NCBI GenBank assembly: GCA_041447245.1
Contig: JBGMEA010000027.1
Span: forward strand, 186,001-250,000
DNA: 64,000 nucleotides
Reading direction: 5' to 3'
Source: JBGMEA01 sp041447245
Lineage (GTDB): Bacteria; Bacillota; Clostridia; Eubacteriales; Anaerofustaceae
The first letter of the stretch is position 1; the number at the start of each line of letters is the position of its first letter. The notes under the pieces were generated by a model. That model saw only the letters and a list, made by a program, of their open reading frames with translations. It did no database searches and was not told where the DNA came from. This document shows positions 1 through 8,463 of the stretch, in pieces. The position numbers were made by a program, and so were the translations under genes.

Positions 1-333
1 TTTTGCAAACAAAGCATAATAAGATATCTCGCCGATGCGGAAAAAGGATCCGTTCTGTTTTGTCGCGATATTGATTTATATATGGAAAGCGGTACGCGAA
101 CGAAATTTAAAAAGGCAGACTCGGGAACAGTCTGCCTTTACCATGATCGATTTGACTTTCAAGGTCAACAGCGGGATCTCCGATTTCCGCTCGGAGATCT
201 GAAAGGATTCACAATGTCGAAACGTAACATGATTGATTTTTATTATCAAGACGTGAAATACCGTTTCGCCCCCGTTTGCGAGCGAACCTCTTCGAGCCTT
301 TGGGAAAACGCCTATTCTGCGCTGATACACTGA
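1..333 (+). CDS. C-terminal part of a protein, possibly a lysophospholipid acyltransferase-type protein (partial)
   Basis: The frame is open from the first base and stops at 331-333, so 110 C-terminal residues of a gene beginning outside the window are visible. The segment is beta-rich, with alternating hydrophobic residues (VCLYHDRFDFQG, FPLGDLKGFTM, MIDFYYQDVKYRF), and ends in a short helix around LWENAYSAL. This resembles the PH/GRAM-like tail found at the C-terminus of some clostridial 1-acyl-glycerol-phosphate acyltransferases, but the catalytic part is not in the window and the assignment is a guess. A perfect inverted repeat (about 111-137) lies inside the frame, which is unusual for coding DNA. 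Confidence 0.5.
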   Translation, partial: FCKQSIIRYLADAEKGSVLFCRDIDLYMESGTRTKFKKADSGTVCLYHDRFDFQGQQRDLRFPLGDLKGFTMSKRNMIDFYYQDVKYRFAPVCERTSSSLWENAYSALIH

Positions 334-439
334 CTCTGATTCTTTTAAGCATTGAAACGTCCGCTCCTACCCGAATTATCACGCAATCATCCTATGCCCG
401 TACCTTTCATTTTTTATTGCTCTTCCCTCAAAACAAATC

Positions 440-470
440 GAGGCAGACCGCATTCACAGCGATCTGCCTC
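440..470 (-). terminator. Hairpin downstream of the ABC exporter operon
   Basis: GAGGCAGACCGC at 440-451 pairs with GCGATCTGCCTC at 459-470 (one mismatch, 7-base loop). It follows the permease stop codon on the minus strand. The trailing T tract is weak, so termination may be inefficient. Confidence 0.4.
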
Positions 471-483
471 TTATTCAATCTCT

Positions 484-2163
484 TCAGTTCTTTACATCTC
501 GTTTTCCGAACACCCAGAACGATGCGATCAGAAATACCACACTGGATGCACACAACAAAATCAATCCGTATTGAGGATCAAAATTCAGCTGCGGAAACGC
601 CTGCATGATCGAACCGATATTCCCCGATTTGTTGATGACATTCGCTAAACTCATATAAGGGAATATCGAATAGCTCACAAAGTCATAATACTTCAATTCC
701 GCCAAAATAATCGTGATAATGGAAGAAAAGGCAATCAATGCAAATGGTACGCCAACAGCGAGCACCGTGCTTTTCACCACAGTAGAAAACAGAAAAGCCA
801 GTGTCATGGTAAACAAGATCACCGCCGAAGATTTCAGCAGAACGGGCAGCACCGTTTTCATAATTGAAGTGGCAATGATTGCTCCGTTTTCCACAGACAA
901 AATCGGAAGGGCGAAGTCCGCTGTTCCGTAAAGGGAGACAGTAAGCGCAATATACGCGCCGCAACACAGAGCCAACAGTAAAACACCGATCAAAAATGCG
1001 GCCGCAAACTTAGACAGCAACACTTTGTAGCGTTTTTTCGGACGGATCAGAAGCAACCGGATCGTACCTTTCGAATATTCGCTGCTGACCATCGGACTGA
1101 TGAGAAAAATCATGGCGATCGAAACCAATGTGACGATAAAATAAATATCTTTGACGTGTTCCCTCGTGGAATTCGCCATATCGGACGGAGGAATATTGTT
1201 ATCCAAAGCATAGGTGTATAATTGAATATCGTCCTTGGATTTTGCAATATCCTGATTAAATTTGTTCAGGTATTCCTCATAAGACAGATCGCTTCCGTAT
1301 TCGGAATTCCCGCCCGATTTGTCATAATCATCTTTACTCACAGGTTCCATATAAGTTTTCTGTATTGCTGACGTAATGTTGCTGATCGCTGTATTCTTCC
1401 AGTCATCCGCATTCAGAGAAATCTGATTGTTCACTCTGTAATTCAGCCAATACAGCAAATCATTCTGAAGCTGCAATTGTTTTTGTTGATTGGCAATCTG
1501 TTCGTTGATTGAATCTTTTGCAGTTTTATCGGCATACTTCAAACTTTTATTCAAATCGTCGATCGATTTCTGGATCGCTGCAATTGTTTCGTTTGTCAGA
1601 TTGACGTTCAGCTGGTTCACATACGTCGGATCATTGTTCATAATCGCATTCCGATAACTTTCAATCTGCGCACTCAGCGCATCATATCGTGCCTGCAATT
1701 TTTTTGTTGAACCGTATGTATTGTAATCCATCAAAGATGCAGAATCAATCTCGGAGGTCAGATTGCTCGTTTCCAGTTCCGTAATCGCCGCTTTATTTTT
1801 TGTAAGATAATACTGAATCAGGTTTTGTTCATTATAAAGCGTGCTGAGCTGATACGAAGAATTTTCTCTCCAATCGTTGAAGCTTGTCACATTAGATTCT
1901 ATTTTCAGATTGACCACTTCCAGAGAAGCTTTGTTGTACGCCGTTTGATAGTAAGATGAGGTGTCGGTTGCAATCGCATTTTCCAAATAGCTTTTTTCCT
2001 GTTGCAGATAAGACTGATAGGTCTCGTTGCTGTAAGCCCTTGTTTCGGAATAATGATAAATCAAAGGAATCGAGCAGCTCAAAAGCAAAGTAAGAACTAA
2101 AACAACATAGGTCGATTTCTTGCAAAACAGTTTGATACATTCATTTTTTATTAAAGCAAACAT
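484..2163 (-). CDS. ABC-2 type transporter permease with a long extracytoplasmic coiled-coil domain
   Basis: A 559-residue integral membrane protein, probably the export subunit for the ATPase encoded just upstream. The first membrane segment lies about 20 residues from the N-terminus. It is followed by roughly 320 residues rich in Gln, Asn, Lys and Glu with coiled-coil character, then about six membrane segments in the last 220 residues, with the charged SSEYSKGTIRLLLIRPKKR loop typical of ABC-2 permeases. The start at 2163 is preferred over the longer frame because AAGGGGGAAG sits just upstream. The gene begins 13 bases after the ATPase stop, so the two are co-transcribed. Substrate unknown; such pairs often export antibiotics, peptides or lipids. 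Confidence 0.85.
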   Translation of the reverse strand: MFALIKNECIKLFCKKSTYVVLVLTLLLSCSIPLIYHYSETRAYSNETYQSYLQQEKSYLENAIATDTSSYYQTAYNKASLEVVNLKIESNVTSFNDWRENSSYQLSTLYNEQNLIQYYLTKNKAAITELETSNLTSEIDSASLMDYNTYGSTKKLQARYDALSAQIESYRNAIMNNDPTYVNQLNVNLTNETIAAIQKSIDDLNKSLKYADKTAKDSINEQIANQQKQLQLQNDLLYWLNYRVNNQISLNADDWKNTAISNITSAIQKTYMEPVSKDDYDKSGGNSEYGSDLSYEEYLNKFNQDIAKSKDDIQLYTYALDNNIPPSDMANSTREHVKDIYFIVTLVSIAMIFLISPMVSSEYSKGTIRLLLIRPKKRYKVLLSKFAAAFLIGVLLLALCCGAYIALTVSLYGTADFALPILSVENGAIIATSIMKTVLPVLLKSSAVILFTMTLAFLFSTVVKSTVLAVGVPFALIAFSSIITIILAELKYYDFVSYSIFPYMSLANVINKSGNIGSIMQAFPQLNFDPQYGLILLCASSVVFLIASFWVFGKRDVKN

Positions 2164-2176
2164 CACTTCTTCCCCC

Positions 2177-3100
2177 TTACCGTATCTGGCTGTCGCCGTT
2201 TGAGGTGGCAGCCAAAAATTCGTCTTCCAAAGAATGCATTGCACGGTTCATTGCGTAAACGCGGATGCCCTTCTGAACCATGATTGCATTCAAATCGGCG
2301 GCTTGATCCCGCGTCAGTTGAGCATCAAGCGTGCCTTTGAATCCTTCATCGCCCAAATATGTTTGCATAATCTCTTTTGCCGATCCCTCATTATCGACAT
2401 CAAAGGTATAACTCATCACAACCTGACGGGAAGTATCTTTAATATCAGTCAGTGTTTTTGTGTCCATCAAAACACCTTTGTCGATGATCCCGAATCGGTC
2501 GCACATCAATTCCATTTCCGCCAGCAGATGGCTGGATACCATCACTGCCATCCGTTCCTTATCCGCAAGTTCTCTCAGATTATCTCTCAGCTCTTTGATC
2601 CCGGCGGGGTCCAACCCATTCGTCGGCTCGTCCAAGATCAACAGTTTCGGCTTATGCAAAAGCGCCTGCGCCACACCAAGCCGCTGTCTCATCCCCAATG
2701 AATACTTTTTTACTTTATCATCAATTCGATTATTCAGCTTCACCTGAGAAATGATTTCTTCATATCGTTCCTTCGGAATGTTTCCATACATTCTTCCGAA
2801 CACTTTCAGGTTTCGTCGTCCGGACATATAATCATACATTTCCGGATTTTCAATAATTCCCCCGATTTTTCTCATCGCTTCTTCAAAATTCTCTTTTACG
2901 CTCACTCCGTCGATGAGTATTTCGCCTTCGTCGGCAGACAGAAGCCCGACTATCATCTTGATCGTTGTCGTTTTTCCTGCTCCGTTGGGCCCCAAAAATC
3001 CAAAAATTTCTCCTTCATTGACCGAGAAATTCAAATGATCGATAATCTGCCGCCCACCTAACTTCTTGCTTACATTCTTCAACTCCAGTACTGCAGTCAT
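2177..3100 (-). CDS. ABC transporter ATP-binding protein (drug or bacteriocin exporter type)
   Basis: A 307-residue cytoplasmic ATPase that powers the adjacent permease. Walker A (GPNGAGKT) lies at residues 37-44, followed by the Q-loop region, the signature-like YSLGMRQRLG, Walker B with LLILDEPTNGLD, and the switch histidine in VMVSSHLL. The C-terminal 80 residues form the accessory domain found in CcmA/BcrA-type exporters. It is the first gene of a two-gene minus-strand operon with a consensus promoter (-35 at 3156-3161, -10 at 3133-3138) overlapped by two TGTATTAATACA-like palindromes. Expression is therefore probably controlled by a repressor encoded elsewhere. Confidence 0.93.
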   Translation of the reverse strand: MTAVLELKNVSKKLGGRQIIDHLNFSVNEGEIFGFLGPNGAGKTTTIKMIVGLLSADEGEILIDGVSVKENFEEAMRKIGGIIENPEMYDYMSGRRNLKVFGRMYGNIPKERYEEIISQVKLNNRIDDKVKKYSLGMRQRLGVAQALLHKPKLLILDEPTNGLDPAGIKELRDNLRELADKERMAVMVSSHLLAEMELMCDRFGIIDKGVLMDTKTLTDIKDTSRQVVMSYTFDVDNEGSAKEIMQTYLGDEGFKGTLDAQLTRDQAADLNAIMVQKGIRVYAMNRAMHSLEDEFLAATSNGDSQIR

Positions 3101-3118
3101 CTCTTATCCTTTCTTTCT

Positions 3119-3161
3119 ATTGTATTAATACAATAATACATTAATACAGCAGCTTTGTCAA
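3119..3161 (-). promoter_or_regulatory. Sigma-A promoter overlapped by twin palindromic operators
   Basis: Reading the minus strand, TTGACA (3156-3161), a 17-base spacer and TATTAT (3133-3138) form a near-consensus promoter for the ABC exporter. A perfect 16-base palindrome, ATTGTATTAATACAAT, covers 3119-3134. A related site, TACATTAATACA, covers 3137-3148, inside the spacer. The architecture and sequence resemble operators of GntR/YtrA-type repressors that control ABC exporters, but no such regulator lies beside the operon in this window. Confidence 0.8.
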
Positions 3162-3296
3162 GTAATTTGCCTGCTGTTTTATAAAACGAATGTATTTGCT
3201 TGTTTTCTTCAAAAATTTTTTTTAATCGCACAAAAATAAAATAAGCATATCTTAACCGCTCGCATCATCAGACGAGAATATGCGTTCCTATTCAAA

Positions 3297-3324
3297 ACGC
3301 CGTACAGCCCAAACTGTACGGCGT
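3297..3324 (-). terminator. Terminator after the VanY-type peptidase gene
   Basis: ACGCCGTACAG (3297-3307) and CTGTACGGCGT (3314-3324) form an 11-bp perfect stem with a 6-base loop. On the minus strand it is followed by TTTTGAAT, downstream of the stop at 3370. Confidence 0.7.
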
Positions 3325-3369
3325 TTAATTCATTATAATGATTCTGTTTATGGATTTGATCAACTTGCG

Positions 3370-4524
3370 TCATCTTGGAATCGAAAGGAATTCATCCAAA
3401 GTTTCCATTCCGCTTTCATGATATTGCGTCGCCAAATCGACACCGATATACCGAAAATGCCATGGTTCATAATAATACCCGGTGACGTCCGTCAATCCTT
3501 CAGGATATCTCAATACAAATCCGTACTTGTAGCTGTTCTCCATCAGCCATTCATATTCCGGTGTGTTTTTCATCGAAACGGAAAGCCCGCCTCCCGCCGA
3601 TGCCCACGTAATATCAGTCGCCCATCCGGTCTGGTGCTCGCTGAATCCCGGCTTTGCCGTATCCTGCTGATCGGCTCCCAGGCTTGCCACCGCACTGTTA
3701 TACAAACCTTCCTGCTGCGAGTAGGAACGATAATCGGAAGCAATCCATAAATGATATCCGGCAGCGGACGCATCCGCAATCATCTGTTCCAACGCATGCC
3801 CCGCCTCTGCTTCCATTCCGTAATACATGGATGCGGGTCCGAAGTCGGACGGAAGCCCTACACGGGTATTCACAAGCAATGCCAGATTATCATTCGAAAC
3901 ATTCTGTCGAATGATCCGGTAGGAAAAATCCTGCTCCAATCCGCAGAACGACACTGCAATTGCAATATTGGCATCGGTATCGGCAAGACCGATTACATTC
4001 TGTCGCAACGGCACCGTATTGTTTTGTGTCCCGTTTTCCGCAGCAGCGACATCTTCCGTTTTAATCTGTGTCAGATTTCCGTCTCCATCCAATCCGGTCA
4101 AGATAACCCAATAGCGGATCACAGAACCCGCCATCGCCTGATCCGTGGAATTTGTAGACTCAAACACGACATTTTCAACCACGGAAATATCCAACCCTTT
4201 TGCCGCGGCATAATCCGCAACGGCAGAATAATCGGGTGCGGTCGGATTTACATTGTATTCGGTTTGTTTGTTGCCCATGCTCACCACCGCGAAATAAATC
4301 ACTCCGGTCAAAACAAATGCGATCAACACGATTTTCATGGCAAGCGTCACATGATTTTGTTTCCGGCTCCCGGAATGTTTTTGTTTTTTTCCTGTATTTT
4401 CCTTGATATCGGTATTCTTCGAAGACTCTTCATCTCCCGGTAAATTCATGACTTCCGCGAAAGCGGCGTCCACTTCCTTCTGTTCCTTTTCAAACTCATC
4501 ATTTGCATCATTGTTTTCTTTCAT
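3370..4524 (-). CDS. Membrane-anchored D-alanyl-D-alanine carboxypeptidase, VanY/M15B type
   Basis: A 384-residue zinc peptidase expected to trim D-Ala from peptidoglycan stem peptides outside the cell. Residues 1-60 are highly charged and cytoplasmic; a membrane anchor lies at about 63-84. A linker or ligand-binding region precedes a C-terminal M15B domain with the family residues in place: Arg266 in SDYRSYSQQ, zinc ligands His297 and Asp304 in SEHQTGWATD, and catalytic Glu353 with zinc ligand His356 in EPWHFRY. It stands alone between terminators. A second, degenerate paralogue lies at 19554-20561. I infer a cell-wall remodelling role; nothing links it to vancomycin resistance. Confidence 0.9.
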   Translation of the reverse strand: MKENNDANDEFEKEQKEVDAAFAEVMNLPGDEESSKNTDIKENTGKKQKHSGSRKQNHVTLAMKIVLIAFVLTGVIYFAVVSMGNKQTEYNVNPTAPDYSAVADYAAAKGLDISVVENVVFESTNSTDQAMAGSVIRYWVILTGLDGDGNLTQIKTEDVAAAENGTQNNTVPLRQNVIGLADTDANIAIAVSFCGLEQDFSYRIIRQNVSNDNLALLVNTRVGLPSDFGPASMYYGMEAEAGHALEQMIADASAAGYHLWIASDYRSYSQQEGLYNSAVASLGADQQDTAKPGFSEHQTGWATDITWASAGGGLSVSMKNTPEYEWLMENSYKYGFVLRYPEGLTDVTGYYYEPWHFRYIGVDLATQYHESGMETLDEFLSIPR

Positions 4525-4890
4525 ATCCCATTATCCTGTTCTGCTGTATCGTCCTGTTTATTATATGATCTGCAAAATAAAAATACAACCTATCTTTCCG
4601 ATTCCATGCACAGATGCCCGGTATTCCGATAAAACATATGAGAGGATTGCGACATTTCAATTCCGGGAACTCCCGCTTCTGCGTACCTGCACATTGACAG
4701 TCGGGATCAGCAGAACTCATTTTTTAATGCAACTTTTTTGTGATCATTCCGTATAATTATTATCAATGAGCCCGTACCCGTTCCATATCTTTTTTGGTCG
4801 GTCAGAATTCATACAGTAAAAAAACATACCGATTAATACAACACGCAATTTTTATGCTATGATAGACAAAAAGATGGCTGGGAGGGAGCA
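4525..4890. other. Intergenic region between divergent genes
   Basis: This 366-bp stretch separates the VanY-type gene (minus) from the sigma factor operon (plus). It holds no convincing ORF. A TATGAT at 4857-4862 with weak upstream TTAATA could be the -10 of the sigma operon, and GGGAGGGAG at about 4880-4888 is its ribosome binding site. I see no structured RNA or repeat. Confidence 0.5.
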
Positions 4891-5445
4891 TTGAATAACC
4901 TGACTCCATTAATCAAACGATGTCAAAAAGGCGAAAAAGAAGCGTTTCAGGAATTGATTTCCTTGTTCTATCCTTTTGTATATCAATTTCTGCTGAAACT
5001 GAGCTCGGATGAATCCGTTGCGCAGGATCTTTGCCAGGAGACCTTCTTGAAAATGATTCTAAAAATCGAATTGTTCGATGTCAAAGGTAAAGCTCAATTT
5101 TCCACCTATCTGATCGCAATAGCAAAAAATCTTTATATTGATTACATCAGGAAAATGAAACGCATTGTAATCTGCAACATCGATGAGTTGCTGCCTTGCG
5201 AATTGACGACGGACGGACAGGTGCTTATTCACCTTCAATACGAAGAAATATGCAATATAATCGAAGAACTGCCTCAAGAACAAAAAGAAGCCATTCGAAT
5301 GAAATACCTTGAATCCATGACTTTGGACGCAATTGCGGAATACTTCGATTGCGAACCAAAGACAGTGAAAAGCCGTATCCATAACGGCGTATCGAAAATC
5401 AGAAAAGATTTACGCATCGGAGGTTATAAACTTGGAAAACAATAA
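4891..5445 (+). CDS. ECF-type RNA polymerase sigma factor
   Basis: A 184-residue sigma-70 family protein with only regions 2 and 4. Region 2 spans about residues 20-90 (LCQETFLKMI, then the DNA-melting segment FSTYLIAIAKNLYIDYIRK). Region 4 spans about 120-175 (LPQEQKEAIRMKYLESMT, then the helix-turn-helix IAEYFDCEPKTVKSRIH). Translation starts at TTG, placed 3 bases after a strong GGGAGGGAG. It overlaps the next gene by 14 bases, and that gene overlaps the third, giving a tight three-gene operon. No classical zinc anti-sigma is present, so the two membrane proteins downstream are the best candidates for its regulators. Confidence 0.9.
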   Translation: MNNLTPLIKRCQKGEKEAFQELISLFYPFVYQFLLKLSSDESVAQDLCQETFLKMILKIELFDVKGKAQFSTYLIAIAKNLYIDYIRKMKRIVICNIDELLPCELTTDGQVLIHLQYEEICNIIEELPQEQKEAIRMKYLESMTLDAIAEYFDCEPKTVKSRIHNGVSKIRKDLRIGGYKLGKQ

Positions 5446-5710
5446 AGATCAAATGCTGCGGGCATTGGATCAAACCATTGAGCAAAAATGCTTTGAATTG
5501 AACAAAATCCACAAGGAGCGCATTACAAAAAGACTGTTTTTTTTGGGTTGCGCAGTCTTTATGCTGATCCCTTCTTTGCTCGCAATTTTCGGCGTCCATT
5601 TTCTCGGAATTTTTATCGCAATCGCAATCCTGCTCGTGATCGGTGTAATAGTTCTCTTGCCGAGTCTCACAAATAATCAATCCGGAGAATCTCTGCATGA
5701 AATTCTTTGA
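5432..5710 (+). CDS. Small two-helix membrane protein of the sigma factor operon
   Basis: A 92-residue protein starting at TTG inside the 3' end of the sigma gene. The first 40 residues are a charged, probably helical cytoplasmic segment (LRALDQTIEQKCFELNKI). Two membrane helices follow at about 43-63 and 66-85. There is no HxxxCxxC anti-sigma motif. Its position and cytoplasmic helix make it a plausible membrane-bound anti-sigma or accessory factor, but this is inference from context. Confidence 0.7.
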   Translation: MENNKDQMLRALDQTIEQKCFELNKIHKERITKRLFFLGCAVFMLIPSLLAIFGVHFLGIFIAIAILLVIGVIVLLPSLTNNQSGESLHEIL

Positions 5711-6647
5711 TGATGCGGTTGTTAAAATTCGATACAAAAAGCTGTTTATTGTTTATATGTTGATCGTTGTGCTGATTTTTCTCATTTCGGCTGCAGTGTT
5801 GTGCTGCGTCTTTCGGGATAAAATTGCTTTTGCATCCTCTTATCACGGCATTTCCAAGCAGCTTTTGAAAGACGGCGTCGGATTTGATAGCGTCAAAACA
5901 GAGCTTGAAACGATTTCGGATCAAACTGCCGATCTTGTCGATATTATTGCGGTAAACAGCGATAATCAAATAATATTCACTTCAAAAAACTCTTTTCTTG
6001 CGCAAAATCAAACGTTTGAGCTTCAACACTCCGGCAGCAAAGAAAACAGCTACCTGAAAGATTTGAACAATTACGGCATTTATTACAAGCTCGTAGCATA
6101 CGACGAGTTTCCTTATCTGCTTCATATGATCACCGAGGACAGCAATCTGCAGCAATCATTTAACAATGAACATTTTTACGAAAGCGATTTTACTGACAGC
6201 ACCATCTACTCGCTCGGTTATCTGATTGACGGGACTTCGCATATCCGCATCTACTTTATTGGGGATATCAATCCCATCCGCAAGGGAGACATCTATATCA
6301 GCATCATCGAATCCGTTTCCCTGCTCCTCTTTATGGGATATTGGGTTCTTGTGGCTGTATGGGTCTATGCGAATGCGGCAAGATGTAGGTTGAATAAAGC
6401 AATTTGGGGACTTCTGATCTTGTTCACCAATCTGTTCGGAGTTATTATTTACACCATATACAAACAAAGCAACCGCCAGTGCTACAAATGCGGCGCAGTG
6501 CAAAACAAAGATCATGCCTACTGCATTTGCTGCGGCACCCAACTGACGGGGAAATGCCCTTCCTGCGGCGGCAAGATTGAAACTCACGGAGATTATTGCC
6601 CAAACTGCGGCATCACACTGAGCGATTCAAAAGAATCAATGGTATAA
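5697..6647 (+). CDS. Membrane protein with extracytoplasmic sensor-like domain and C-terminal double zinc ribbon
   Basis: A 316-residue protein. One membrane helix lies at about 17-38, then a roughly 165-residue extracytoplasmic domain, two further helices at about 205-228 and 233-255, and a cytoplasmic tail with two zinc ribbons. The ribbons are CYKCG..CICCG and CPSCG..CPNCG, eight cysteines in all. It is the last gene of the sigma operon (14-bp overlap with the previous gene). The layout suggests a sensor that reads an external signal and engages a partner through the zinc ribbons, possibly controlling the sigma factor. The family is not recognised with certainty. Confidence 0.75.
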   Translation: MKFFDDAVVKIRYKKLFIVYMLIVVLIFLISAAVLCCVFRDKIAFASSYHGISKQLLKDGVGFDSVKTELETISDQTADLVDIIAVNSDNQIIFTSKNSFLAQNQTFELQHSGSKENSYLKDLNNYGIYYKLVAYDEFPYLLHMITEDSNLQQSFNNEHFYESDFTDSTIYSLGYLIDGTSHIRIYFIGDINPIRKGDIYISIIESVSLLLFMGYWVLVAVWVYANAARCRLNKAIWGLLILFTNLFGVIIYTIYKQSNRQCYKCGAVQNKDHAYCICCGTQLTGKCPSCGGKIETHGDYCPNCGITLSDSKESMV

Positions 6648-6670
6648 ATCAATAAACTTTGCATTTAAAA

Positions 6671-6702
6671 AAGAGAGCCTCCATCGTTATGGAGGCTCTT
6701 TC
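6671..6702. terminator. Bidirectional terminator between convergent genes
   Basis: GAGCCTCCAT (6675-6684) pairs with ATGGAGGCTC (6689-6698) around a CGTT loop, flanked by A-rich and T-rich sides. It can serve both the sigma operon (plus) and trpB2 (minus). Confidence 0.85.
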
Positions 6703-6712
6703 TGTTGATATC

Positions 6713-8083
6713 CTATACTTGCGGCAGCGTTTTGAATCCCGCTTCCAGCAGCTCATCCGTAATCACGACATCGTCGATTTTACCTGCATTGTATTGCATG
6801 TAAGCCTGCATATCGAAATATCCCGTTCCGGACAGTCCGAACACAATCGTCTTCGCTTCTCCGCTTTCCTTGCATTTGACAGCTTCGTCCATCGCAACTT
6901 TGATCGCATGCGAAGATTCGGGAGCAGGCAGAATTCCTTCGCATCGCGCAAACGCCACAGCCGCTTCAAAGACATCAGGTTGCGTCACGCTGCGCGCTTC
7001 GTCGAGATATCCGTCATGATACAGTTTGGACACAACCGGGCTCATTCCGTGGTAGCGAAGACCTCCCGCATGATTCGGGGAAGGAATGAATCCCGCACCG
7101 AGCGTGTACATTTTTGCAAGCGGTGTCATATGTCCCGTATCCCCGAAGTCATACGCATATTTGCCTCTTGTCATGGACGGGCAGGATGCCGGTTCCACGG
7201 CGATAAAGTGAATGTTGTTTTTCCCCTGAATCTTGTCTCCGACAAACGTGCCGATCAATCCGCCGAGATTGGATCCGCCTCCGGCGCATCCGATCATCAC
7301 ATCGGGCCGAATCCCGTATTTTTCCAAAGCGGTTTTTGTTTCCAGTCCTATAATGCTCTGATGCAAGAGTACATGATCAAGCACCGAACCGAGCACATAG
7401 CGTTTGTTATCACCCGTCACCGCAGCTTCCACTGCTTCGCTGATCGCACAGCCGAGGCTGCCGCCCGTGCCGGGATTTTCGGCAAGAATCTTTTTCCCGA
7501 CCTGCGTGGTTTCCGACGGAGATGGGGTTACTTTTGCTCCGTACGTTTCCATCACGGCTTTTCGATAGGGTTTCTGCTCGGATGATATTTTCACCATAAA
7601 AACTTCAAGCGGAATATTGAAATGCGCACACGCCATCGAGAGCGCGGTGCCCCACTGTCCCGCGCCGGTTTCGGTCGTCAGTCCTTTGACTCCCTGTTTT
7701 TTCGCGTAATATGCCTGTGCCGCGGCAGAATTCAGTTTATGCGAGCCGGATGTATTGGTTCCTTCGAATTTGTAATAAATCTTTGCGGGTGTATCCAGCA
7801 GTTTTTCCAGATTGTACGCACGCACGAGCGGGGAAGGACGATAAGATTTGAAGTAATCCTGCAATTCTTCCGGAATATCGATGAAACGATTTGTGCAGTC
7901 CAACTCCTGATCCACCAATTCTTCACAGAAAACAGGAAGCAGATCTTCTTTTGTGATCGGCTGCAATGTCCCGGGATTCAGAAACGGGTCATGCTGTTCT
8001 TTCATATCCGCTTTTACGTTATACCATTGTTTCGGCATCTCATCTTCGGTCAAATAAATCTTGTGTGGAATTTTTTCCGTCAT
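6713..8083 (-). CDS. trpB: TrpB2-type tryptophan synthase beta-like PLP enzyme
   Basis: A 456-residue PLP enzyme that condenses indole with serine (or an activated serine) to make tryptophan. The PLP lysine is Lys116 in GSHKLNSA; ETGAGQWG is the substrate-binding loop and GCAGGGSNLGG is the phosphate-binding loop. The length and the N-terminal region match the TrpB2 branch rather than classical TrpB (about 400 residues), and no trpA lies next to it. A T-box leader with a UGG (Trp) specifier lies directly upstream, so the gene should be induced when tRNA-Trp is uncharged. This fits indole salvage or tryptophan synthesis without a complete trp operon here. Confidence 0.92.
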   Translation of the reverse strand: MTEKIPHKIYLTEDEMPKQWYNVKADMKEQHDPFLNPGTLQPITKEDLLPVFCEELVDQELDCTNRFIDIPEELQDYFKSYRPSPLVRAYNLEKLLDTPAKIYYKFEGTNTSGSHKLNSAAAQAYYAKKQGVKGLTTETGAGQWGTALSMACAHFNIPLEVFMVKISSEQKPYRKAVMETYGAKVTPSPSETTQVGKKILAENPGTGGSLGCAISEAVEAAVTGDNKRYVLGSVLDHVLLHQSIIGLETKTALEKYGIRPDVMIGCAGGGSNLGGLIGTFVGDKIQGKNNIHFIAVEPASCPSMTRGKYAYDFGDTGHMTPLAKMYTLGAGFIPSPNHAGGLRYHGMSPVVSKLYHDGYLDEARSVTQPDVFEAAVAFARCEGILPAPESSHAIKVAMDEAVKCKESGEAKTIVFGLSGTGYFDMQAYMQYNAGKIDDVVITDELLEAGFKTLPQV

Positions 8084-8126
8084 GTTTCGAACTCCTTTTT
8101 TTGATCGATTTTATAGTTGAACCAAT

Positions 8127-8389
8127 AAAAAAACCCTCATCCCAACGAAAGGGACAAGAGAATCCTCCTGCGGTGCCACCCAATTTGATATTACTATCCG
8201 CTCATTCCGCATACCATCATATGCGCTCTGTTGATAACGGGTCGAGCTCCCGTCAGTGCCTACTTCCGCATTGCGGGTTCGGACTGACCTCCCGAGTCCA
8301 TTCGCTCTGTTTCCGGTACGCCTCTCACCAAACGGCGCTCTCTGAACCCTTCCGCACAGTTACTTCTCTCGGTCATTGGTTTCACTATT
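8127..8389 (-). promoter_or_regulatory. Tryptophan-specific T-box leader
   Basis: The minus strand carries the hallmark T-box sequence GGGTGGCACCGC (about 8170-8181). Downstream is a terminator whose stem (8134-8143 with 8151-8160) ends in seven T residues (8127-8133). In the Stem I region the loop reads GAATGGAC, placing UGG, the Trp codon, at 8298-8300 as specifier. Uncharged tRNA-Trp should stabilise the antiterminator and allow trpB2 transcription. The specifier was assigned by eye from position and flanking bases. Confidence 0.92.
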
Positions 8390-8395
8390 GCAATC

Positions 8396-8424
8396 ATATT
8401 ACGACAGAACGGCATCAATGTCAA
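8396..8424 (-). promoter_or_regulatory. Promoter of the T-box/trpB2 unit
   Basis: Minus-strand TTGACA (8419-8424), 17-base spacer, TAATAT (8396-8401), just upstream of the T-box leader. Confidence 0.85.
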
Positions 8425-8463
8425 GTTTTTTTCTGTTTGAAAATATTCAGAATCAGTAGGTTT

